Shown here: piece after piece, positions 9,887 to 17,626 of the stretch
Position numbering within the stretch: the first letter of the stretch is position 1
Layout: each line of letters opens with the position of its first letter
DNA from: Erwinia aphidicola
Lineage (GTDB): Bacteria; Pseudomonadota; Gammaproteobacteria; Enterobacterales; Enterobacteriaceae
DNA: 64,000 nucleotides
Reading direction: 5' to 3'
Assembly: GCF_014773485.1 (NCBI RefSeq)
Contig: NZ_JACXBP010000003.1
Location: forward strand, 372,001 to 436,000
The notes under the pieces: generated by a model
What the model was told of the DNA's origin: nothing
Database searches by the model: none
The model's input: the letters and a program-made list of their open reading frames with translations, nothing else
Position numbers and translations under genes: made by a program

Positions 9887-9906
9887 TGGGGGTACATTTG
9901 GGGGTA
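9887..9906 (+). repeat. Left integrase arm-type repeat pair
   Basis: TGGGGGTA occurs twice with 12-bp spacing (9887 and 9899) between the tRNA and the integrase relic. A near-identical 20-bp copy (18 of 20 positions) lies at 16979-16998, just inside the right end. Such flanking pairs fit arm-type binding sites of P4-type tyrosine integrases; the function is inferred. Confidence 0.5.
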
Positions 9907-9939
9907 GAGTTCTGTTCAACGAAATGGGATACCCCCAAA

Positions 9940-10502
9940 ATGAAGCTAAACGCCCGCCAGGTGGATACAGCGAAAGGAAAGGACAAGCCACTGACGGCGG
10001 CGGCTTGTACCTTCTGGTCAACCCTAACGGTGCAAAATACTGGCGTCAGAAGTACCGCGCTGCTGGCAAAGAAAAGCTTCTCGCCATAGGTATATATCCT
10101 GAAGTGACATTGGCAGACGCGCGTAAATAACGCGATGAAGCCAAGAAGATAATCGCCGCTGGAGGCGATCCCGGCGTTTTGAAGCAGGAAGAAAAAAGAG
10201 AGAAGGAGCGCGCGGTTGTTAACACCTTCAAATCTGCTGCCTTGGAGTGGCACGCCTACAAATCTGCGAAATGGACGGAAGAGTATGCCGACTCGATGAT
10301 GGCTTGCCTTGAGATGGATGTCTTTCCTTTCATTGGACGTCAGGACATTACTTCAATCAAACCAGCCGATATGCTTGATGTACTGCGCCGAATGGAAGCC
10401 CGTAACGTGTTACACAAGCTAAAAAAGGTTAGGCAGGCTTGTAAGCAGATCTTCACCTTCGCCATCATTACGGGCAAAGCGCAGTACAACCCAGCTAATT
10501 GA
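9940..10502 (+). pseudogene. P4-type tyrosine integrase, truncated and frameshifted
   Basis: The frame starts MKLNARQVDTAKGKDKP, the standard N-terminus of P4-like integrases, but about 10 nt are missing near 9990 and the frame changes. The match resumes as DGGGLYLLVNPNGAKYWRQKY, is stopped by TAA at 10128-10130 where a CAA (Gln) is expected, and continues through the core-binding domain (ALEWHAYKSAKWTEEYADSM, KVRQACKQIFTFAIITGKAQYNP) to 10502. The catalytic domain with the R-H-R-Y residues is absent. The enzyme cannot be active, so the island is not self-mobile. Confidence 0.9.
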
Positions 10503-11627
10503 AAATAAACATAAAATCATCATTAAATTAAGCCGATTAAAGTCTACAGATCTCACCATAACGCACCATAGTCAAAGTACTTGGCGGTTATTATATTAAT
10601 CTCCGCCACATTGGCGTCGGTCACGGCCTAAGGCCTTTACCTGCTGGATAGTAGAACGAAGATTAATTTCCCAACTTTATGCCAGCTGCCCAGAATGGTA
10701 ATCAAATCAGCTTTCATTTTATTGTTAAAGCTTCGGTTCAGCTCGTTCAGCTACTTGAAGTTTTCAATTCTGCCAATTGGCTACTGCTGCGTTGCGATGC
10801 TCATCGCGTCAGGTTGTAGCTGGCACTAATCACTTTTAAGCGCGTACAGGAAGCTAAAATGATGATTGATACAATTGGCATCGTTATTACCATTATTGAT
10901 CCGCTCATCCGAATTGCCGTTAATGGCTGTCACTTAGGGCTCGAATTTATGTTGCTCTGCAATGTGCGCTTTTCTCGCCATTCCAACGTTTTTAATCCAC
11001 TAAAAAGAGCGTCTAAAAGTTCAGGAATGAGGAAGTCACGATCAATCATTTAGATCAACCATTTAAAATAACTGATGAAATCCCTTGAATAATTGATAGC
11101 TTTTGACTATTAATATCACTCACTGCCTAAGGATTTTCTTTTCTTATTTCTCGCATGAAAAAATACGACTAGGCGGGTAGTCCAGAACATTCAACACCAG
11201 AAACTATAATCCCCCCTCCACTCTGTTAAAGTTATCAGAGTGCTCAGTTTCATTTACATATTTACATATGACTTGACTATACCTTTGCATTTAACTTATT
11301 AAAGACTCGTCATCTTCTTGGCCATCATTGGGATATGAGCACGACTGAGAGAGGCCTTGTTAATTGCTAGATAATTATCTTGGCATTGTTAGGCAGTATG
11401 ACTTTTTATAGATTAAAACAGTTCAATTTCCTGTTAATTAATGCTTATTGCCAAAAGAAGTTTTTGAAGCGGTTTGTATCAATTAATAGATAATAGAAAT
11501 AACACTAAAAACATCATCATAATGTGATAATGAATAAAATTCAAATCAACCAATTAATGTTAATAAATTCGGAGCAGATCAAAATATTAAGTGGCATTCA
11601 TCATATCACAAAATGCCACATCTAATA
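10503..11627. other. AT-rich island region without an intact gene
   Basis: 1.1 kb with no convincing coding frame. On the minus strand around 10665-10790 a decayed frame reads MSIATQQ, stop, then LNELNRSFNNKMKADLITI and LGSWHKVG with two in-frame TAG codons, which looks like the relic of a small protein I cannot identify. The rest appears to be decayed sequence; the replaced integrase catalytic domain is not found here. Confidence 0.5.
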
Positions 11628-13604
11628 TTAAAATATAGGGGCTTTCTTACCGAAGTACTGTTTCCAATACTCCTTCCAACTAGAATGCAAAGAGAATTGT
11701 GGATTTCTTCCATTCTCGTGGAATTCTAACCATGGTAGTTCAAGTATGTTATCTTTTCTAAGCTCTCTCGACATATTATTGGTTGCAATTTTCGGCCTAT
11801 TTACACCAATAACTATATGTTCATTGATTACTTTCGTTAAATCAACAGCATGGCTTTTTTCGTAACCTCTTGCTTTTCTCAACGCCAAAGCCACCATGAT
11901 GATAGGGATGTAAATTGTTCCACCTATTTTTAATGTCCCTATATTTTTGGGGATTGCATTTATGATTTTGTTATCTATCGCCCTCTCCACATTCTTATGC
12001 CTCCCCCCATTAAGAGGAAGCTGAAGATGTTCAGTTGATGACACTAAATTCAATCTTAGTTGATTGTTATTCTCGAAATCCAGAATAGAGTTCTTCACTG
12101 ACCTGTAATCGGACTTTGGTATTTCTATGTATTTTAAATCATCATTTTCATCCGCTTCAATTATTAATCCCAATGGTGCAGAACTAGTTGACATAAGTTC
12201 TACATAACACCCGTAATCTAGGGTGTAAAGTGTATATTTCTTCCCAATGGTATTACCAGCTGAAACCCCTTGTTTTAGAACATGAATCACTCTCATATCA
12301 TAAAGATAATCAATTAATGGATGATGATTTTCATTACTTAACAAAAAACCTCGCGTTTTTCTGTGCCCAATCACTTCATGTATAATTTTATCTAATAATA
12401 AAACAGCATCTTGTTTACTATTAAGAGCAGAATGCTTATTTACTTGAAACCATTTTTGTGCTGATTTTCGCACGTGTAGAATCGAAATCTTATTTTCTAA
12501 CGCTGACTGCGCTGCTAACGATATGATGTTAATAGCATCTCGTGGTACACCCTCCACTGCGCGCACATACTCATCAAATGCAGATGGTTGAGTAAAAACA
12601 TCGTTAATAAATAAACTAACATCATCATCACAAACTTTACTTTTATCAATTGCCTGAGCATGTTTGTGTAGTAGTTTTTTGAAAAATGCTTTAGCTGCAT
12701 CGCGGTCATTATCAAACACCATATACTCATCTAAATTTATTACTGATGATGCATCGGAACCTAGTTCAATTCCTACCCGAACTCCAGTCTCTTCATCATT
12801 GAGCAAAAAATTACATCGGTGAGCAATGGCTGCTATTTTTACTGTAATCCCTGAAATAGGATACAATATTCTTCTTAAAAGTTCTGCCAAGTATGGTTGA
12901 AGATCCATTGGAACCTCGGACCACTCATCAATTAAAATCCATAATTCCTTTTCAGGCAATTTTGACACGAGATTGCCAAGTAGCTTAGTAATCTCACCAA
13001 AATGTATTCTTAATGTTTTTTTGCCAGAAATCTTTTTCTTCTCAGCATTTTCTAACGAAGATTTACTAGACAATGAAATGCTGGCAGAAATACCTTTGTT
13101 CGTTATACCAGCTCCAAAAGAAGAATTCATGGCATTTAGGCTCGCTGAATTTATCTCTTCCTCTGAAGTTCCCTCTATAGTCAATGATGTCGCTTTTTCA
13201 ACAAACTCATTAAGCAACTCAGCTATTTCTGTAGTATTTTCAATTTCCTTTTCGAATATATATTCAAAGATAACCTCATGGATGCTGCATAATGTATCAG
13301 ACAGAAGCCTAGTCGCTCTTTCACTAAGTGATACGTTTGGATCTGAAAAAATCCCCCCAGTTGATCCTATCAATCTCATATCTATCGGAACACAAATAAT
13401 GCCTTCTTTTTGTATGTTATTACAAAGAACGGACAAGAAGTGTGTCTTGCCTGTTCCTCTCCTTCCAAACATTATTTGATTATCATTGCTAGACAATAAG
13501 GTGTAGGTAGGGCCGACATCAACAAATGACTTAATTAGATGATCCGGTTGAAGTTTTTCTGCTCTCTTAGCAAGTCTCATCATAATTGAATTTATTTTTC
13601 GCAT
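11628..13604 (-). CDS. ORC/CDC6-like AAA+ ATPase, putative defence protein
   Basis: 658 residues, no signal or membrane segment. Walker A is GRRGTGKT (47-54), Walker B WILIDEW (about 222-228), followed by a sensor-like strand KIAAIAHRCNF. The layout (P-loop near the N-terminus, then winged-helix-like C-terminal segments such as KYTLYTLDYGCYVEL and NNMSRELRKDNILELPWLEF) resembles ORC/CDC6-type ATPases that occur in bacterial mobile islands. The insert at about 120-200 (polar, Ser-rich) is unusual. It lies on the same strand as the ATPase/HNH pair, 313 nt downstream, with AT-rich composition unlike the backbone. Function is not known; a role in anti-phage defence is inferred from context. The start ATG has only a weak Shine-Dalgarno (TGGA). 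Confidence 0.75.
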   Translation of the reverse strand: MRKINSIMMRLAKRAEKLQPDHLIKSFVDVGPTYTLLSSNDNQIMFGRRGTGKTHFLSVLCNNIQKEGIICVPIDMRLIGSTGGIFSDPNVSLSERATRLLSDTLCSIHEVIFEYIFEKEIENTTEIAELLNEFVEKATSLTIEGTSEEEINSASLNAMNSSFGAGITNKGISASISLSSKSSLENAEKKKISGKKTLRIHFGEITKLLGNLVSKLPEKELWILIDEWSEVPMDLQPYLAELLRRILYPISGITVKIAAIAHRCNFLLNDEETGVRVGIELGSDASSVINLDEYMVFDNDRDAAKAFFKKLLHKHAQAIDKSKVCDDDVSLFINDVFTQPSAFDEYVRAVEGVPRDAINIISLAAQSALENKISILHVRKSAQKWFQVNKHSALNSKQDAVLLLDKIIHEVIGHRKTRGFLLSNENHHPLIDYLYDMRVIHVLKQGVSAGNTIGKKYTLYTLDYGCYVELMSTSSAPLGLIIEADENDDLKYIEIPKSDYRSVKNSILDFENNNQLRLNLVSSTEHLQLPLNGGRHKNVERAIDNKIINAIPKNIGTLKIGGTIYIPIIMVALALRKARGYEKSHAVDLTKVINEHIVIGVNRPKIATNNMSRELRKDNILELPWLEFHENGRNPQFSLHSSWKEYWKQYFGKKAPIF

Positions 13605-13612
13605 AACTATCC

Positions 13613-13641
13613 ATTATAATTCAGTTGGTATATGTTATTGA
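13613..13641 (-). promoter_or_regulatory. Possible promoter of the ORC/CDC6-like ATPase gene
   Basis: On the minus strand a perfect TATAAT (13618 to 13613) has TCAATA (3 of 6 to consensus) 17 bp upstream. Transcription would start only a few bases before ATG 13604, which implies a nearly leaderless mRNA. Speculative because AT-rich DNA yields such matches by chance. Confidence 0.3.
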
Positions 13642-13917
13642 TAAAAAATGCATCAGCATTAAGCAAGGCATCAACTTTAGTTTCTCGTTAATTGTGATTC
13701 TTATAGCTACATATCTCTCATATTCGCAGAAAAAGCAGGCTTAATCACACATATTGGCTATGAAACATTGTTCTTATCAGGGTTTATCGATAAGACTATT
13801 CCATCAAAAGAAAGCAGAAGAGAACAACAATTCATAGGGCTAAGCATATACACCTCGGCCAAAACTTGCGATTTTTTGTAATGCCTCGCCTACTTTTAGA
13901 CACAATTAAGTAAATTT

Positions 13918-14802
13918 TCACTTGGCTGGTTCTACCAAGTCACGTAAATCTCCACATAATTTAAATCCAGAACTTATAAACCAAGATGACTCTCTTAACG
14001 CAGCGAACATTGCACTTTGCCATGCGTTTACATTTATTGTACTCCAGGTAATGTAATGTTCTTCAAGTGCTCTTCTAATATTTGCCTCCCCTCCTTGCTC
14101 CCACTCTCGCTTTAAAGATTCAGCAATACCAGTCAAATATCGACCTGATTGTGAAGTATATAAGTCGGCTAGCTTAAATTTATCAAAATGCCACCGTATT
14201 CTTTCGGATAGATGTGGTAAAATGATGTCGCTTGGTTCTACTTTAAAAATAATAACCGGTGGTTTACCTCTCATTTTTTTTAGTTTTGCAACCAACCAAA
14301 CATCTTCAATAAAATTATCAAAATAAGGATTTATCACTTGCCCTTCATTGTTTATAGGGTAATGCTCTCTTTTTATATGATTGCATTCCATACAGCACGG
14401 TATCAAATTGAGTGGATTTACCACCAATTTTGGATATAGGCTTTTAGGTAAGTAATGATCAAGAGTGCTAACGTTACGCTGAGCGCAATAAGGACAAATA
14501 TCATCTTTTGCATATAATTTAATCTTGTCATAATACTTTTTTCTTACCACCCTACTCTGAGAAAAACTACTTTCATAGAGATCCTCCATCTCCTCCTTTG
14601 TTACATTTGGGGGTATGCCATTTCCTCTATCAATATGATGAAATAGAATTCCGTTACCTTTATCTTGATATTTTATGTGTTCATTAGTAATTTCAGACCT
14701 AATATTCATAAGTCTTTCTTTTAAATCTTCAGACTGTTTCACCTCTACACATGAATCAAAAACCTTGCCGGGATTAAAACGTGGTTTAATTACCTCATTC
14801 AT
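13918..14802 (-). CDS. HNH endonuclease, PtuB-like (Septu-type effector)
   Basis: 294 residues from ATG 14802. The HNH/zinc core is CPYC (103-106), LDHYLPKS with His116, VNPLNLIP, then CMEC-N (Cys137, Cys140, Asn141), the arrangement seen in PtuB-type HNH nucleases. The gene overlaps the ATPase stop by 8 nt (ATGAATGA), so both are translationally coupled. AAAGGA lies 8 nt before this ATG, whereas the alternative ATG nine bases upstream (14811) has no room for a ribosome site. In Septu systems PtuA forms a sensor/regulator complex with PtuB, which cleaves nucleic acid on phage infection. That role here is inferred from domain pairing. Confidence 0.82.
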   Translation of the reverse strand: MNEVIKPRFNPGKVFDSCVEVKQSEDLKERLMNIRSEITNEHIKYQDKGNGILFHHIDRGNGIPPNVTKEEMEDLYESSFSQSRVVRKKYYDKIKLYAKDDICPYCAQRNVSTLDHYLPKSLYPKLVVNPLNLIPCCMECNHIKREHYPINNEGQVINPYFDNFIEDVWLVAKLKKMRGKPPVIIFKVEPSDIILPHLSERIRWHFDKFKLADLYTSQSGRYLTGIAESLKREWEQGGEANIRRALEEHYITWSTINVNAWQSAMFAALRESSWFISSGFKLCGDLRDLVEPAK

Positions 14803-16345
14803 CAGAAACATCCTTTACTCTATTGCTAAGAAGCCCTCTTAATATCATTCTCGCTTCGGAACCTAACGCGCCATTAAACTGATCGAATACACTTTTATAG
14901 GAAGATTCCGTTTTGATAGCGCTCTCAAGTACTTTATGAAAACCTGATCTTGTAACTTCAAGACCAAATATTTCACTAGTAAGGATACCAACATTTTCTC
15001 CAAAGGTTTCAATGCGAGGTCTTTGGGCATGTGATGAACTCCCTGAGCGAGAAATCTTCCAAACACAATCTCTTGGTACCTCTTGAAGCAATACAGGTGA
15101 ATGTGTAGCGACAAGAGCGACACCATTACGTTTTGTGAGAAGGTCTGATAAAGCTCGAGTAAATGCAGAAAGAAGTGGCGGATGAAGATGGCTTTCTGGT
15201 TCATCTAATATAACCAAAGTCATCTCATCAACTAATTCCACTAGTTTAGTGATAGTAAGCAGTACAATAGCATGCCCAGAGCTTAGTTTATTAAATTTTT
15301 GCCTTGCATACATCTCCCAGTTATCGTCATTATATTCAAGTAACTTACAGAAATCAGCTTCTTCAAATAATGGGTCTGACTCTAAGGATTTGATTGCTTC
15401 ACTCCACCGAGTACGTCGTGGTCCAAGGCGACAGACACTAAAACTTTCAACTAAATCGTCTTTAAGCATTGAGGGTGTTTTAATTAAAACATCGGAACTT
15501 GAATCGTCTTTTAAATATCTCAATCCGATCTGAAAAGCCTTCATTCCTTTAACTTTTATTTTTGGCAAATCGAAATCATCAAACGCACTAAACGAAACAG
15601 ATATTATCCCTGAAAAATTCCACCTACTTTCTCTTGCTCTAATTATTCGTCCATAGCTTTCAACATCTTCATTATCTTCAATAATGGAACGAACTAAGTT
15701 CTGTATGCATCGTGTTTTCCCTACGCCATTTCTGCCAATTAATACATGAACATTACTTGAAGGAAATGAAGTTGGTTCTACAACAAACTCTAACGTAGGT
15801 TCATCCGCAGCCCCTCCAGGAAACTCGAATTTAAAATTAAAACGAGTTAGTTCAGCAAAACCACGTGATAACCTATGAAATTTATTATTAATATTTTCTA
15901 TGCTAAAATCACGTAAAAGAGATTCCCCCATAACATCTTCTTGAAGATTTTCATTAAAAATATCAAGATTGTAAGCGCAGTCATTTACTGATGTGAGGAT
16001 CTCATTTTTTAATTCATCATCAAGTTCATTTAATGCTTCATAGTAACTTTCACTTTGTCCCAATGAGAAATAATCAACCCCTAAAGATGGGAACATATTA
16101 TCCAACTCAACTCTCCTAGTTCCCTTTTCCTTGGAGGAATAATTTGCAGGTTTAAGTCCTTTTCTTCCAATTTTAAGAGACCCAATATCTTTCAATACCC
16201 CATTATCATCAACTACCCGCATATAATACTTTGTCTCATACTTCCCCCAGTCATCCCAATTGTCATTAGTTAAATAAACACACCGAGGGCTTTCAGTTGT
16301 AATAAAGCTCTTGCTATCAACGATTTTAAATTTAAGTTTATTCAT
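14795..16345 (-). CDS. ABC/SMC-type ATPase, PtuA-like (Septu-type), with long N-terminal extension
   Basis: 516 residues. Walker A GRNGVGKT lies at 204-211, the ABC signature-like LSSGH at 354-358, Walker B LVILDEPESHLHPP at 377-390 and the H-loop THSP at 414-417: an OLD/RecF-like ATPase with a lid inserted between the motifs. About 190 residues precede the ATPase; they include GSLKIGRKGLK and FPSLGVDYFSLGQSESYYEAL and match no domain I recognise. AAGGG is well placed before ATG 16345. Paired with the overlapping HNH gene this is the architecture of Septu (PtuA+PtuB) and of retron-linked PtuAB modules; no reverse transcriptase is present. Low GC sets the pair apart from the backbone. Confidence 0.8.
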   Translation of the reverse strand: MNKLKFKIVDSKSFITTESPRCVYLTNDNWDDWGKYETKYYMRVVDDNGVLKDIGSLKIGRKGLKPANYSSKEKGTRRVELDNMFPSLGVDYFSLGQSESYYEALNELDDELKNEILTSVNDCAYNLDIFNENLQEDVMGESLLRDFSIENINNKFHRLSRGFAELTRFNFKFEFPGGAADEPTLEFVVEPTSFPSSNVHVLIGRNGVGKTRCIQNLVRSIIEDNEDVESYGRIIRARESRWNFSGIISVSFSAFDDFDLPKIKVKGMKAFQIGLRYLKDDSSSDVLIKTPSMLKDDLVESFSVCRLGPRRTRWSEAIKSLESDPLFEEADFCKLLEYNDDNWEMYARQKFNKLSSGHAIVLLTITKLVELVDEMTLVILDEPESHLHPPLLSAFTRALSDLLTKRNGVALVATHSPVLLQEVPRDCVWKISRSGSSSHAQRPRIETFGENVGILTSEIFGLEVTRSGFHKVLESAIKTESSYKSVFDQFNGALGSEARMILRGLLSNRVKDVSDE

Positions 16346-16705
16346 GACTGCCCTTTAAATTATTTGAGAATAATATCATTTGGGAGTTGGTTATTTTTTT
16401 GGAATTTCGTGACATTACTTTATATAAAAAAGAATGATTGTCAATAATAATTAGCGTTCATAATGTATTCAGATAATCGGTCTTGGCAGTAACAAGGACT
16501 TTAGCTCATTGACTACGAGGCGTTGCCTTGCGAACTGAAGTGTGCAAGCAGGAGCATCTAACGACACAATATGTTCATTTTCGATGAGGTGGTTATCGTG
16601 GTGATGTATAAATAATAGAGCTTCTAACCGCTACATAGCAGATGCTTAGAAAGATAATTACCCTAACTTAAGGGAAATTATCATTGGCAACATTATGTCC
16701 TGAAA
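16346..16705. other. Upstream region of the ATPase/HNH pair
   Basis: AT-rich 360 nt holding the leader of the PtuA-like gene and, further right, decayed sequence. I see no intact gene. A toxin gene partner (HigB-like) would be expected just before the HigA relic, but no readable remnant can be demonstrated. Confidence 0.4.
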
Positions 16706-16905
16706 ATGTCACTGCGTAATGTTACTGAAAAGTTTGGTGTTTCAGCTTCAAAACATCAGAGATTACGAATGAGAAAGCCAAAATGTGCTCTGAACTGGCG
16801 ATTCGTCTATCAAAAGTTATAGGTAGCTCAGCAAATTGGTCGCAGTACATGCAAATGCCTGTATCCTGCATCAAACCAAGAATGAGTTCGTCATTACTAA
16901 ATTAG
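16706..16905 (+). pseudogene. HigA/VapI-type antitoxin relic (HTH XRE)
   Basis: Two frames together rebuild the HigA helix-turn-helix. Frame one reads MSLRNVTEKFGVSASKHQR, matching the family pattern Lxvtex-A-eklgvSrq. After a frameshift near 16758, frame two reads ITNEKAKMCSELAIRLSKV then IGSSANWSQYMQM, matching l-ngKa-iS-eMAiRL-k-iGsSae-W-rmQ, and runs to TAG 16903-16905. The usual C-terminal LWQ tail and a toxin partner are missing. It is a dead fragment of a toxin-antitoxin module near the right end of the island. Confidence 0.6.
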
Positions 16906-16978
16906 CGACTGTGTTCACCACACCAGCAGATAACACTTGAAGCTAATCAAGCATTATAACTTGGTGCATTGCATCTAG

Positions 16979-16998
16979 TGGGGGTATCTTTGGGGGTA
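16979..16998 (+). repeat. Right integrase arm-type repeat pair
   Basis: TGGGGGTA occurs twice with 12-bp spacing, matching the 20-bp copy at 9887-9906 at 18 of 20 positions and in the same orientation. It lies 62 nt inside the degenerate right attachment site. Confidence 0.5.
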
Positions 16999-17059
16999 TT
17001 AACAAAAACAAAACAAGTGATTAACAATATAATTCAATCACATAAAAGTTAATATTTAA

Positions 17060-17074
17060 TCCTGCAGGGACCAT
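17060..17074 (+). other. Degenerate right attachment site (attR)
   Basis: TCCTGCAGGGACCAT equals the tRNA-Arg 3' end (TCCTGCAGGGGACACCAT) except for three missing bases. Together with the repeats just inside both ends it delimits an island of about 7.3 kb. Confidence 0.5.
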
Positions 17075-17187
17075 GTTAATGCCTACCAACGCCCACTCAA
17101 GACTATTTAATTCTCTAAATTCAGCAAGTTAACCCCATTACTTCGTCTACCAAATGCCAATAACTTTTATCAACATCCTGCAAATTT

Positions 17188-17207
17188 TGTTGGTATCCAT
17201 GTTGGTG
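17188..17207 (+). repeat. Second arm-like repeat pair with the same 12-bp period
   Basis: TGTTGGTA and TGTTGGTG start 12 bp apart (17188 and 17200), copying the geometry of the TGGGGGTA pairs but with a different core. It may be left from another integrated element. The rest of 17075-17626 shows no gene or identifiable relic. Confidence 0.3.
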
Positions 17208-17626
17208 ACACTCCTGCCATGGAACGTTGATCTCATTAATAAATAGCCGTCAAGACGGCGCCCACTTAACGCTTACAAATGTGCCTCTCGGTTCCTCATA
17301 AAGCATGAAATCACCTTGTAGCCTGTTACAAGTGGTTAGCGTAGTAGGAGCTATGCGCACATTCTTCTTTCAAAGTCCCGCCGCATAGCTAAAAAACATT
17401 AATTATCATTAAGTTGACTCAATGAGAGCGAGGCTGTGATTTCACGACATTTTTTGATATCCGAACCCGACCAGTTACGGACTGGAGATTTCTGCGTGTT
17501 AAAACTAAGCCAAATGTCGTCATATTGTAGTTTCGCTCACATTAGGTCATGTAGATAACATGTGGTCATTTAACGTAGCTCGAAAAGTACTGCCCACAGA
17601 CAACAAGGGCGGCCGGATCGGGACGA

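Noticed and set aside
10859-11053. 64-codon + strand frame in the island
   Set aside because: No ribosome site and no recognisable motif in an AT-rich decayed region.
13918-16345. Retron with PtuAB effector
   Set aside because: No reverse transcriptase gene (YADD motif) and no msr/msd-like repeat next to the pair.
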